NCBI GenBank assembly: GCA_017983635.1
Contig: JAGOBA010000004.1
Span: forward strand, 396,678-460,677
Origin: Alphaproteobacteria bacterium
GTDB lineage: Bacteria > Pseudomonadota > Alphaproteobacteria > Micropepsales > Micropepsaceae
Length of the DNA stretch: 64,000 nt
Direction: 5' to 3'
Shown: positions 51,374 to 59,840 of the stretch, piece after piece
How positions within the stretch are numbered: the first letter of the stretch is position 1
Layout of the letters: every line of letters begins with the position of its first letter
Made by a program: the position numbers and the translations under genes
Notes under the pieces: generated by a model
What the model was told of the DNA's origin: nothing
The model's input: only the letters and a program-made list of their open reading frames with translations
Databases searched by the model: none

Positions 51374-52009
51374 TCAATCGAGCCATTCGTGTTCGGGGCT
51401 GCGTGTGCGTTCCTTGCGGCCGATGCCGTCGAACAGCATCAGGCACATGTGGTCGGCCATGGTTTGGATCGACTTGCCGCCGGGGCGGTACCATTCGACC
51501 GACCAGTTGAGCGCGCCCAACAACAGCATGCGCACGAGGCCCAGATCGACGTCGTCGCGCAGCGCGCCCGCCTTTTGGGCTTTGGTCAGCAATTTCCGCC
51601 AGAGTCCGGCATAGGCGTCGCGCAGACGAAGATGGCGTTTGCGAACGTCCTCCGGCGCTTGGCCGAAGATGCGGATGTTGGCCGAGGTGTAGTCGCCGTG
51701 TTTGAGCAGCGTTTCGAAGTGGGCCTCGACGGCGGCGCGCAAGCGTGCGCGGTGCGGGGCGTCGTCGGGTAGTCGCTGCTGGCTTTCCTCGACGGCCTCG
51801 TGGACGCGGCGAATGCCGATGTCGAGCACTTCCTCGAGCAGTTCGTCCTTGGAGGCGAAATAATAGAACAGACTGCCCGCCTGCATGTCGGCGGCCTTGG
51901 CGATGTCGTTGAGCGTGGTTCCTGCATAGCCTTTGCGGCGGAAGGATTGCGCCGCGGCATCCAAGATCCGCATCCGGCTGAGGTCGGATTTGCTGGGTTC
52001 GCCCGTCAT
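51374..52009 (-). CDS. TetR family transcriptional regulator
   Basis: The 211-aa regulator has a TetR helix-turn-helix at residues 12-58: ILDAAAQSFRRKGYAGTTLN, DIAKAADMQAGSLFYYFASK and DELLEEVLDIG. The rest is an all-helical ligand domain. A clear palindrome lies 34 bp upstream of its start, between it and the divergent degradation operon. A CoA-ester or acid inducer is likely for this context (inferred). Confidence 0.92.
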   Translation of the reverse strand: MTGEPSKSDLSRMRILDAAAQSFRRKGYAGTTLNDIAKAADMQAGSLFYYFASKDELLEEVLDIGIRRVHEAVEESQQRLPDDAPHRARLRAAVEAHFETLLKHGDYTSANIRIFGQAPEDVRKRHLRLRDAYAGLWRKLLTKAQKAGALRDDVDLGLVRMLLLGALNWSVEWYRPGGKSIQTMADHMCLMLFDGIGRKERTRSPEHEWLD

Positions 52010-52043
52010 CGCTGGTTCCCGAACGCGGCCTCTGGTCCGCCCT

Positions 52044-52067
52044 AAATTCTAACGTACATTAGAAATT
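52044..52067. promoter_or_regulatory. TetR operator palindrome
   Basis: TTCTAA (52047-52052) and TTAGAA (52059-52064) form a perfect inverted repeat around CGTACA, and outer AA/TT pairs at 52044-52045 and 52066-52067 extend it. It lies between the divergent tetR and badH-like genes. An SD (TTGGAGGAG, 52114-52122) precedes the latter. Repression of both directions is inferred. Confidence 0.8.
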
Positions 52068-52128
52068 TGTTGTGCGGGAGCGAAAGTCTCGTTAGCCTTG
52101 AAAAAAATGCCAGTTGGAGGAGTGCCCC

Positions 52129-52884
52129 ATGCTCGGACTCGAAGGCAGGCCCGTCATCGTCACCGGCGGGGCCAGCGGCATCGGCAAGGCGATCGTGCTC
52201 AGGCTCGGCCAGGCCGGTTGCAAGGTCGGCATCTTCGATCTGAACGAAAAAGGCGGCGAAGCGGCGGCCGAGGCCGTGCGCGGGGCGGGCGGCAAGGCTT
52301 GGTCTTATAAGGTCGACATCACCGATTATGCGGCGGTCGCCAAGGCGGTGGACGACTTCGAAAAGGCGGCGGGCCCCGTCTATGGCCTGGTCAACAATGC
52401 CGGATGGGACGAGGCGCGGGCTTTCATCCAGACCGAACCGGACTTTTGGAAGAAGGTCATCGACATCAATCTCTACGGCCCGCTCAATCTGACGCATGTC
52501 GTGGCGCGGCGGTTGGCTGCGACGGGCGCGGGGCGGGTCGTCAGCATTGCGTCGGATGCCGGGCGCGTGGGCTCATCCGGCGAGGCAGTCTATTCGGCGG
52601 CCAAGGGCGGCATCATCGCGCTGATGAAAACGCTGGGGCGAGAATTCGCCAAGCAGGGCATTACGTTCAACACCGTCTGCCCGGGCCCCACGGACACGCC
52701 GTTGTTGGCGTCGTTCGACACCGGCGGGCGCCTGATCGACGCGCTGACCAAATCCATTCCCATGCGCCGCTTGGCGCAGCCCGACGATTTTCCGGGGTTG
52801 GTCGCGTTCTTTCTCAGCGACGATGCGCGCTACATCACCGGCCAGACGATCAGCGTCTCGGGCGGCCTTTCCATGCACGGATAA
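52129..52884 (+). CDS. badH: 2-hydroxycyclohexanecarboxyl-CoA dehydrogenase-like SDR (BadH)
   Basis: The protein is 251 aa from ATG 52129; the TTG fifteen bases earlier is part of the SD. NAD motif VIVTGGASGIGKAIVLRLGQ, NNAG in GLVNNAGWDEARAFI, catalytic SIASDAGRVGSSGEAVYSAA with Tyr-Ser-Ala-Ala-Lys, and ARYITGQTISVSGG at the end. It fits BadH, which oxidises 2-hydroxycyclohexanecarboxyl-CoA to the 2-keto compound. The BadI-like gene starts 11 bp later, which supports the call. First gene of the long plus-strand operon. Confidence 0.85.
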   Translation: MLGLEGRPVIVTGGASGIGKAIVLRLGQAGCKVGIFDLNEKGGEAAAEAVRGAGGKAWSYKVDITDYAAVAKAVDDFEKAAGPVYGLVNNAGWDEARAFIQTEPDFWKKVIDINLYGPLNLTHVVARRLAATGAGRVVSIASDAGRVGSSGEAVYSAAKGGIIALMKTLGREFAKQGITFNTVCPGPTDTPLLASFDTGGRLIDALTKSIPMRRLAQPDDFPGLVAFFLSDDARYITGQTISVSGGLSMHG

Positions 52885-52895
52885 GAGGTGTGCCG

Positions 52896-53687
52896 ATGAG
52901 CTATGAAGACATTCTCTACGACGAACGCAACCGGGTGGCGACGATCACCATCAACCGGCCCAAGGTTTACAACGCCTTCCGGCCGCGCACCTGCGTTGAG
53001 CTGATCGAGGCGTTCCAGAAGGCGGGGTGGAACGACGATATCGGCGTGATCGTGTTGACGGGTGCGGGCCACAAGGCGTTCTGCACCGGCGGCGATCAAT
53101 CGGATCACGAAGGCGGCTACGGCGACGGCCAAACGCGCGGCACGATCGGCATGCCGGTGGAAGAGCTTCATTCGATTATCCGCGACGTGCCCAAGCCCGT
53201 GATCGCCAAGGTGCGCGGCTATGCCATCGGCGGCGGCAACGTGCTGGCGACGCTGTGCGACATGACGATCGCGGGCGAAAGCGCGATCTTCGGTCAGGTG
53301 GGCCCCAAGATGGGTTCGGTCGATCCGGGCTTCGGCACGGCCTATCTGGCGCGCGTCGTCGGCGAGAAGAAGGCGCGCGAGTTTTGGTACATGTGCCGGC
53401 GCTACAGCGCGCGCGAGGGGCTGGCGATGGGTTTGGCCAACGCGGTGGTGGCCGACGACAAGCTGGACGAAGAGGTCGACGCCTGGTGCGCGGAATTGGT
53501 CGAGCGCAGCCCGACGGCCATCGCCATCGCCAAGCGCTCGTTCAACGCCGACAGCGACAATATTCGCGGCATCGGCGCGCTCGGCATGCAGGCGCTGAAA
53601 CTCTACTACAACACCGAGGAATCGAAGGAAGGCGTGAAGGCGCTGAACGAAAAGCGTAAGCCCGAATTCCGCAAGTACATGAAATAG
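52896..53687 (+). CDS. badI: 2-ketocyclohexanecarboxyl-CoA hydrolase (BadI)
   Basis: The 263-aa crotonase-fold protein is of the BadI/MenB type. Key stretches are ITINRPKVYNAFRPRTCVEL, CTGGDQSDHEGGYGDG, MPVEELHSIIRDVPKPVIAK, GYAIGGGNVLATLCDMTIAG, GQVGPKMGSVDPGFGTAYLA and LNEKRKPEFRKYMK, which I recognise as characteristic of BadI of Rhodopseudomonas. BadI hydrolytically opens the ring of 2-ketocyclohexane-1-carboxyl-CoA, giving pimeloyl-CoA. With substituted substrates it would give a branched pimeloyl-CoA. This gene is the best marker for the pathway. Confidence 0.92.
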   Translation: MSYEDILYDERNRVATITINRPKVYNAFRPRTCVELIEAFQKAGWNDDIGVIVLTGAGHKAFCTGGDQSDHEGGYGDGQTRGTIGMPVEELHSIIRDVPKPVIAKVRGYAIGGGNVLATLCDMTIAGESAIFGQVGPKMGSVDPGFGTAYLARVVGEKKAREFWYMCRRYSAREGLAMGLANAVVADDKLDEEVDAWCAELVERSPTAIAIAKRSFNADSDNIRGIGALGMQALKLYYNTEESKEGVKALNEKRKPEFRKYMK

Positions 53688-53701
53688 AAAGGCGGGACCC
53701 C

Positions 53702-54862
53702 GTGGATTTCGCCTTCTCCGCCGAGCAAGAAGCAATCCGCGACACCGCACGCCGCTTTGCACGCGAGCGTTTGGCCGCAGGCTACAAAACGCGGGAAGCG
53801 GCGGGGCGCATCGACAAAGCTCTGATCCGCGAAATGGGCGGGCTCGGTCTGATCGGCGTCGATCTGCCGGAGAAGGCGGGCGGCCTCGGCCTGGCGAGCG
53901 TCACGGCCGGCGTCATCATCGAAGAGATTTGCCGCGCCGACATCAGCGTGGGCTATGTGCAATTGCTGGGCTCTCTGATGGGCTCGATCATCGCGGCCAA
54001 TGCGAGGCCCGAGGTCAGCCAAGACATCGTGCCGAAGATCTGTTCGGGCGAGGCGGTGGTGGCGCTGGGTCTGACCGAGCCGCGCGGCGGCTCGGACGCG
54101 GCTAATCTCCAACTCAAAGCGCGGCGCGAGGGCAATTCGGCCTATGTGCTGTCGGGCGAGAAGACCTCGATCTCGATGGCCGAGCAGTCGGACTACATCC
54201 TCGTGCTGGCGCGCACCGACGAAACCAAGCCCGGTGCCGGCGGCGTGTCGGCGTTTCTGACCCGGCTCGACGCGAAGGGCATCAGCCGGTCGAGCATCGA
54301 CGATGTCGGTTCGAAGGCGGTCGGGCGAGGTTCGGTGTTCTTCGACAACGTCCGGATCGACGCCAAGGATCTCGTCGGCGCGGAAGGCGGCGGGTTCAAG
54401 CAGGTAATGCAGGGGTTCGATTACAGCCGGGCGCTGATCGGGCTGCAATGTTTGGCGCCGGCCTTCGCGTCCTTGGAAGAAACGTGGAAATACGTGACCG
54501 AGCGCGTCGCCTTCGGCAACCCGCTGGCGAAGTATCAGGGCGTGACGGAGCCGTTGGCCGAAGCCGAGACGTTGCTCAATGCGGCGCGATTGCTTTGCTA
54601 CAAGACGCTGTGGTTGCGCGATCGCGGTCTGCCGCATACCGCGGAGGCCGCGATGTGCAAATGGTGGGCGCCCAAGACCGCGTTCGAAACCATTCATCGC
54701 TGCCTGCTGACGCACGGGCACGGCGGCTACAGCACCGATCTGCCGCATCAGCAGCGGTTGCGCGACGTGATGGGACTGCAAATCGGCGACGGCACCGAGC
54801 AAATTCAGAAGATGATCATCGCGCGCGAAAAGATCGGCCGGGTGGCGGTGCCCTATGGCTGA
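53702..54862 (+). CDS. aliB: Cyclohexanecarboxyl-CoA dehydrogenase-like acyl-CoA dehydrogenase (AliB)
   Basis: This 386-aa acyl-CoA dehydrogenase starts with GTG 53702 (protein MDFAFSAEQEAIRDTARRFA). FAD loop VALGLTEPRGGSDAANLQLK, and a C-terminal part with QVMQGFDYSRALIGLQCLAP, CKWWAPKTAFETIHRCLLTH and QIGDGTEQIQKMIIAREKIG, which I associate with the AliB/BadJ type. AliB makes cyclohex-1-ene-1-carboxyl-CoA from cyclohexanecarboxyl-CoA. It overlaps the following crotonase gene by 8 bp, so the two are translationally linked. Confidence 0.85.
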   Translation: MDFAFSAEQEAIRDTARRFARERLAAGYKTREAAGRIDKALIREMGGLGLIGVDLPEKAGGLGLASVTAGVIIEEICRADISVGYVQLLGSLMGSIIAANARPEVSQDIVPKICSGEAVVALGLTEPRGGSDAANLQLKARREGNSAYVLSGEKTSISMAEQSDYILVLARTDETKPGAGGVSAFLTRLDAKGISRSSIDDVGSKAVGRGSVFFDNVRIDAKDLVGAEGGGFKQVMQGFDYSRALIGLQCLAPAFASLEETWKYVTERVAFGNPLAKYQGVTEPLAEAETLLNAARLLCYKTLWLRDRGLPHTAEAAMCKWWAPKTAFETIHRCLLTHGHGGYSTDLPHQQRLRDVMGLQIGDGTEQIQKMIIAREKIGRVAVPYG

Positions 54863-55631
54863 GGCGGTGTTGAAGTCGGTCGAAGGCGGCGTGGGCGTGT
54901 TGGAGCTCAATCGTCCGGACAAGTTCAATTGCCTGTCGTCGGCGGTGGTGGCGGGGCTCGACACCGGTTTGACGGCGCTGGAGGGCGATCGGTCGGTGCG
55001 CGCCGTGTTGATCCGCGCCAAAGGCAAGAATTTCTGCACCGGCGCCCATCTTGACGAGGTGTTGGCCGCCCGCAAGAACCGCAACGAGCTGTCGGCGTTC
55101 ATCGCCGACGGGCATCGCCTGTTGCGCCGGTTCGAAGAAAGCCGATTGCCGGTGGTGGCTGCCGTGCAGGGTTTGTGTTTGGCGGGCGGGCTTGAGCTGA
55201 TGATGAGTTGCGATGTCGTGTTCGCGGCACAGTCGGCGCGTTTCGGCTGTCAGCACGCGCGATACGGTTTGGTGCCCGGTTGGGGCGGCACGCAGCGTCT
55301 GCCGCGGCTCGTCGGCTTACGGCGCGCGCTCGACCTTATGTATAGCGGGCGTTGGCTTTCGGCGGCGGAGGCGCGGGAGTTCGGGCTTGTGAATCACGTT
55401 GTGGCCGACGAGGCGTTGGCGAGTTCGGCCGAGGCTTATTGCGCCGATCTGGCGGGCAAAAGCCGCGGCGGGTTGGCGGCGATGAAGAGTTTGACGCGCG
55501 CGGGGATCGACCTGCCGCTGACCGACGGGTTGACGCTGGAGCAGGGCGCGGTGGTGGACGCATTGATGAGCGCGGACGTGTCGGAGGGCTTGGCTGCATT
55601 CCAAGCCCGGCGCGAGCCGGTGTTCCCGTGA
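54855..55631 (+). CDS. Enoyl-CoA hydratase/isomerase family protein (BadK position)
   Basis: The 258-aa crotonase stands where BadK (cyclohexene-carboxyl-CoA hydratase) is expected. The oxyanion and first catalytic region are present: GKNFCTGAHLDEVLAARK and VQGLCLAGGLELMMSCDVVF with Glu114. The second Glu of classical hydratases (PEI in LPEIKLGLLPG) is replaced: FGCQHARYGLVPGWGGTQRL puts His134 there. So either hydration uses a different residue, or it acts as an isomerase or on a special substrate. Sequence is not close to Rhodopseudomonas BadK as I remember it. Confidence 0.85.
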   Translation: MAEAVLKSVEGGVGVLELNRPDKFNCLSSAVVAGLDTGLTALEGDRSVRAVLIRAKGKNFCTGAHLDEVLAARKNRNELSAFIADGHRLLRRFEESRLPVVAAVQGLCLAGGLELMMSCDVVFAAQSARFGCQHARYGLVPGWGGTQRLPRLVGLRRALDLMYSGRWLSAAEAREFGLVNHVVADEALASSAEAYCADLAGKSRGGLAAMKSLTRAGIDLPLTDGLTLEQGAVVDALMSADVSEGLAAFQARREPVFP

Positions 55632-55644
55632 GCGAGATCGAAAG

Positions 55645-56796
55645 ATGAAACACGACGCACAGGTCGAACAGGCGCGAAAGCTGTTCCGTCATCTCGACGA
55701 CGGCACCACGGCGGCGGGCGAGAGCGTCTATCGCAATCCGGTGAGCGACTACACCTGCGCCCGGCAAGCGGCGCGCGAGCGGGAGGTTTTGTTCCGGCAA
55801 TACCCGCTGCTGCTCGGCTTGAGTTGCGAGTTGGCGCGGCCTGGCGACTATGTGACCGACGATTTTTCGGGCGTGCCGATCTTGGCGGTGCGCGACGACG
55901 ACGGGCGGGTGAATGCCTTCGTCAATGTCTGCCGCCATCGCGGCGCGCGCGTGGCGCAAGGCTGCGGCAGCGGAAAAGCGTCGTTCAGCTGCCCCTATCA
56001 CGGCTGGACTTACGACCGGAAAGGATCGCTGCGCGCGATCCCGTACGAGCAGGGCTTTGCGGGCGTCGACAAGGCAACGCACGGGTTGCGCCGGCTGCCG
56101 GTCGCCGAGAAACACGGCATGGTTTGGGTGGCGCCTTTGCCGTCGGCCGAGATCGACATCGACCGGCACCTCGATGCGATGGGCGGCGATCTGGCGGCGT
56201 TCGGGTTGGAGGAATACAGCCATTACGAGACGCGGGTGCTGAAGGCACAGCTGAACTGGAAGCTCGTGATCGATACGTTTCTGGAAACCTATCACTTGAG
56301 TGTGCTGCACAAGAACACGATCGCGCCCATCCTGCATTCCAATTTGGCGACGTTTGATGCGATGGGGCGGAACTTGCGCATGATCGGCGCGCGGCGTTCG
56401 ATCGACACGCTGCGCGCAAAGCCCGAGGCGGAATGGGATCTCGTGCGCCATTCGGCGCTGGTCTATGTGCTGTTTCCCAATACGGTCTTCATCATGCAGG
56501 GCGATCACCTGGAAACCTGGCGCGTCTATCCGGGCGAGGGAGTGGACGATTCCAAAATGCACGTCTCGCTCTATACGCCCGAGCCCGCCGCGACCGACAA
56601 GGCGCGCGCCTATTGGGACCGCAACATGCAACTGTTGATGGACACGGTGCAGAAGGAAGATTTTCCGCTGGCTGCCGATATCCAGCGCGACTTTCACTCG
56701 GGCGCGCAAGACGTCATCACCTATGGCCGGCACGAACCGGCGCTGACGCATTTCCACCGCACGCTGACGGCGGCGATCGGACCCGATGCGCGCTAA
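55645..56796 (+). CDS. Rieske-type aromatic/alicyclic ring-hydroxylating oxygenase, alpha subunit
   Basis: The 383-aa oxygenase carries the Rieske [2Fe-2S] site CRHRG (about residues 92-96) and CPYHGW (about 112-117), and the mononuclear iron motif in DTFLETYHLSVLHKN (His, His; a third carboxylate ligand lies further on). There is no beta subunit or reductase gene next to it, so it would be an alpha3-type monooxygenase or demethylase fed by a ferredoxin; the ferredoxin four genes later or a distant one could serve. Function within the pathway is not clear. Confidence 0.9.
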   Translation: MKHDAQVEQARKLFRHLDDGTTAAGESVYRNPVSDYTCARQAAREREVLFRQYPLLLGLSCELARPGDYVTDDFSGVPILAVRDDDGRVNAFVNVCRHRGARVAQGCGSGKASFSCPYHGWTYDRKGSLRAIPYEQGFAGVDKATHGLRRLPVAEKHGMVWVAPLPSAEIDIDRHLDAMGGDLAAFGLEEYSHYETRVLKAQLNWKLVIDTFLETYHLSVLHKNTIAPILHSNLATFDAMGRNLRMIGARRSIDTLRAKPEAEWDLVRHSALVYVLFPNTVFIMQGDHLETWRVYPGEGVDDSKMHVSLYTPEPAATDKARAYWDRNMQLLMDTVQKEDFPLAADIQRDFHSGAQDVITYGRHEPALTHFHRTLTAAIGPDAR

Positions 56797-56831
56797 ACCC
56801 TCATCAACTTTTCGCCGCGGAGGATAGTTCC

Positions 56832-57947
56832 ATGCATGTCGGCATGAGCACGTTTTTTCAGAATCTTTCGGGCGGTTACACCGATCGCGAGGTCTATGCG
56901 CACGAGGTGGCGATGGCCGACATGGCCGAGCCGCTGGGGTTCGATTCCATTTGGGCGGCCGAACACCATTTCGACAATTACACGATGTGCCCGAACGTGG
57001 CGCAGTTCCTGACCTTTATGGCGGGGCGCACTAAGAAAGTGCGGCTGGGCTCGATGGTGATGGTGTTGCCGTGGCACGATCCGGTGCGCTTGACGGAAGA
57101 GGTGCTGGTGCTCGATCACGTCTCGAACGGGCGCACCATATTGGGCGTCGGGCGCGGGTTGGGGCGGATCGAGTTCAACGGCTTTCGCCTCAACATGGGC
57201 GAGTCGCGCGAGCGTTTCGTCGAGCATGCGCAGGCGATCTTGAACGCGCTGGAGAGCGGTTACATCGAATCCGACGGCAAGTTCTATAAACAGCCGCGCA
57301 CGGCGACGCGGCCGTTTCCGTTCCAGAGTTTCCGCGGGCGCACCTACGCGGCGGCGGTGTCGCCGGAATCGGCGCGCATTATGGCCAAGCTCGGCATCGG
57401 GCTGTTGATCATCGCGCAAAAGCCGTGGGAGACCACGATCGCCGAGGTCGACGCCTATCGCGACATCTACCGCGAGATCAACAACACCGAGGCGCCCGAT
57501 CCCATCATCGCCAGTTTCATCGCTTGTCACGAGGACGAAGCGACGGCGCGCGAGATGTACGAAAAATACATTCGCGGCTACAGCCGGTCGGCGCTCAACC
57601 ACTACGAGTTCCACAACAAGGGGCTGGCCGACATCAAGGGCTACGAATATTACGGGGCGCTGGCCAAAAACATCGAGAAGCACGGCGTCGATTCGTTCGT
57701 CGATTTTCTGGCGAAGCTCCAGGTCTGGGGCACGCCCAATCAAGTCTTCGAGCAGGTCGTGGAAAATCAACGGCGCGTCAATGCGGCCGGTGTGATTACA
57801 ATTTTCAGCTATGGCGGCATGCCGCAGGCACTGGCCAAGCAGAACATGCAGCTGTTCGCGGCCAAGGTGCTGCCGCGACTGAAAGCGCATCCGACGCGCG
57901 GCACGATCGGCGGAACCGATCGCGCCGTGAATATCGCCGCTGAATAA
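56832..57947 (+). CDS. LLM class flavin-dependent monooxygenase
   Basis: This is a 371-aa luciferase-like flavin enzyme starting MHVGMSTFFQNLSGGYTDRE. Conserved features: FDSIWAAEHHFDNYTMCPNV, RLGSMVMVLPWHDPVRLTEE, LDHVSNGRTILGVGRGLGRI and SYGGMPQALAKQNMQLFAAK. It probably inserts oxygen in an aldehyde or ketone intermediate, using FMNH2 made elsewhere. It lies between the Rieske oxygenase and P450 genes (35- and 25-bp gaps). Confidence 0.9.
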   Translation: MHVGMSTFFQNLSGGYTDREVYAHEVAMADMAEPLGFDSIWAAEHHFDNYTMCPNVAQFLTFMAGRTKKVRLGSMVMVLPWHDPVRLTEEVLVLDHVSNGRTILGVGRGLGRIEFNGFRLNMGESRERFVEHAQAILNALESGYIESDGKFYKQPRTATRPFPFQSFRGRTYAAAVSPESARIMAKLGIGLLIIAQKPWETTIAEVDAYRDIYREINNTEAPDPIIASFIACHEDEATAREMYEKYIRGYSRSALNHYEFHNKGLADIKGYEYYGALAKNIEKHGVDSFVDFLAKLQVWGTPNQVFEQVVENQRRVNAAGVITIFSYGGMPQALAKQNMQLFAAKVLPRLKAHPTRGTIGGTDRAVNIAAE

Positions 57948-57972
57948 ACAGCTACGACACGGGAGAGATTTC

Positions 57973-59244
57973 ATGAGCAATGCAATGGTCGCCGAGCGGC
58001 AAGATCAAGCCGATGTCAACGCCATTCCCCTGGACCGGATCGACGTCAGCGTTCCGCGACTCTACGAGCAGGACACGATCGGCCCCTATTTCACCCGGCT
58101 GCGGCGCGAGGACCCGGTCCATTACTGCGCCGAAAGCCTGCACGGACCCTATTGGTCGGTGACGAAATTCAACGACATCGTCAGGGTCGAGGTCGACCAT
58201 CAGACGTTTTCGTCCGAGTCGAAGTTGGGCGGCGTCGTGATCGACAACATCAACAACCGGGTCGAAACGCAGGATTTCGAACTCCCGATGTTCATCGCCA
58301 TGGATCCGCCCAAACACGACGAGCAACGCAAGGTCGTAAGCCCGATCGTCGCCCCTCCCAATCTGGCGCTCCTTGAGCCCGTCATTCGCGAACGCGCCGG
58401 ATTGATCCTCGATTCCCTTCCCGTCGGCGAAGAGATCGATTGGGTTGATCTCGTCTCCATTGAGCTCACGACGATGACCTTGGCCACGCTGTTCGACTTT
58501 CCGTGGGAGGACCGGCGCAAGCTCACGCGCTGGTCGGATGTGGCGACGGCGACGCCGGCCACGGGCATCATTTCGTCTTGGGATCAGTGGAAGGCCGAGC
58601 TTCTGGAATGCGCGCAGTATTTCAAGGTGCTGTGGGACAGGCGCGTCAATGAGGCGCCAAAGGCCGATCTGGTGTCCATGCTGGCGCATTCGCCGGCGAC
58701 GCGGAACATGCCGTTCCAGGAATTTCTCGGCAATCTGATGCTGCTGATCGTGGGCGGCAACGACACGACGCGCAGTTCGATCAGCGGCGGCGTGATCGCG
58801 CTCAATCGATATCCGGATCAGTATCGCAAGCTGATGGCCGATCCGTCGCTCATTTCGAAAATGGTGCCGGAGATCATCCGCTGGCAGACGCCGTTGGCCC
58901 ACATGCGCCGCACCGCCTTGGCCGACGCCGACATCGGCGGCAAGAAGATCAAGGCGGGCGACAAGGTTGTGATGTGGTATCTGTCGGGCAACCGCGACGA
59001 GGAAGTGATCGATCGCCCCGAGGACTTCATCATCGACCGGGCGACGCCGCGGCATCATCTGTCGTTCGGTTTCGGCATCCACCGCTGCGTGGGCAACCGT
59101 CTGGCGGAGATGCAGCTGCGCATTATCTGGGAAGAGATTGTCAAGCGCTACCGCAAGGTGGAAGTGGTCGGCGAGCCGGTGCGCACGCTGTCGAATTTCA
59201 TCCACGGGTTCACACGGCTTCCGGTGAAATTGCACGCGCACTGA
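57973..59244 (+). CDS. Cytochrome P450, CYP153-type
   Basis: The protein has 423 aa. The oxygen-binding helix reads [13 protein letters not shown] (261-266 GGNDTT), ExxR is EIIR (300-303), and the haem loop is [14 protein letters not shown] with Cys372. SGNRDEEVIDRPEDFIIDRA and [14 protein letters not shown] fit CYP153, a soluble family that hydroxylates alkane, cycloalkane or terpene methyl groups, e.g. limonene to perillyl alcohol. The ferredoxin gene follows 49 bp later; no ferredoxin reductase gene is in the window. It is roughly two-thirds identical by eye to the second P450. Confidence 0.92.
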   Translation: MSNAMVAERQDQADVNAIPLDRIDVSVPRLYEQDTIGPYFTRLRREDPVHYCAESLHGPYWSVTKFNDIVRVEVDHQTFSSESKLGGVVIDNINNRVETQDFELPMFIAMDPPKHDEQRKVVSPIVAPPNLALLEPVIRERAGLILDSLPVGEEIDWVDLVSIELTTMTLATLFDFPWEDRRKLTRWSDVATATPATGIISSWDQWKAELLECAQYFKVLWDRRVNEAPKADLVSMLAHSPATRNMPFQEFLGNLMLLIVGGNDTTRSSISGGVIALNRYPDQYRKLMADPSLISKMVPEIIRWQTPLAHMRRTALADADIGGKKIKAGDKVVMWYLSGNRDEEVIDRPEDFIIDRATPRHHLSFGFGIHRCVGNRLAEMQLRIIWEEIVKRYRKVEVVGEPVRTLSNFIHGFTRLPVKLHAH

Positions 59245-59293
59245 GCGGGCGGTTCGACGACCGTCCTAAACCATTCCAACACGCGAGAGAAAA

Positions 59294-59620
59294 ATGCCTA
59301 GAGTGATTTTCGTCAAACCCGACGGCCGGGAAATTTCACTAGTGGTGGCGGACGGAACGACGGCCCGGAACGCGGCCGTCGACAACAACGTGCCTGGGAT
59401 CGACGGAGATTGCGGGGGCTGCTGCGCTTGCGCAACGTGCCACGTTTTCGTCGATCCGGCCTGGATCGGCAAGACCGGTCATGCGGTTGCCGACGGCATG
59501 GAGGCAAGTCTTCTGCAATTCGCAGAAGGCTCGACCGAAACCAGCCGGCTGGCCTGCCAGATAAAACTGTCCAAAGAACTTGACGGCTTGGTGCTGAGGC
59601 TTCCCGCCGGGCAGCATTGA
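59294..59620 (+). CDS. [2Fe-2S] ferredoxin, putidaredoxin type
   Basis: The 108-aa ferredoxin has the C-x5-C-x2-C pattern as CGGCCACATC (Cys40, Cys46, Cys49) and the last ligand Cys88 in RLACQIKL. It carries electrons from a NADH-dependent reductase to class I P450s and can also feed Rieske oxygenases. It ends the long operon; a 220-bp intergenic region with promoter-like palindromes follows. The reductase must lie elsewhere. Confidence 0.93.
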   Translation: MPRVIFVKPDGREISLVVADGTTARNAAVDNNVPGIDGDCGGCCACATCHVFVDPAWIGKTGHAVADGMEASLLQFAEGSTETSRLACQIKLSKELDGLVLRLPAGQH

Positions 59621-59776
59621 CGGCCTCAGCGGCAAGGTCTCTCCGATGCCGACGTGAGTACTTTACGAGTTCCGCGAGCGAATCGGCGGGACGTAATTTG
59701 GCGTGTCCAAAGGCGCCACCCCCGCTTTGCCGGTAGAGATTGCGACCCCAAAACAGGGCTTTCCCTGGCTCCAGAA

Positions 59777-59809
59777 ATCATTATAATGATATCAACGGAG
59801 GATCCTCCG
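59777..59809. promoter_or_regulatory. Two adjacent 14-bp perfect palindromes with a TATAAT box
   Basis: ATCATTATAATGAT (59777-59790) and CGGAGGATCCTCCG (59796-59809) are both perfect 14-bp palindromes, 5 bp apart, upstream of the diiron gene (start 59841). The first contains a consensus TATAAT (59782-59787) and resembles a Fur-type AT-rich operator; no good -35 box is seen. The second could be a hairpin in the leader RNA. They suggest independent control of the diiron gene and the second P450. The rest of 59621-59776 shows nothing I can name. Confidence 0.6.
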
Positions 59810-59840
59810 CCGTTCCCGCCCAAGTTGATGGAGAGAGATC

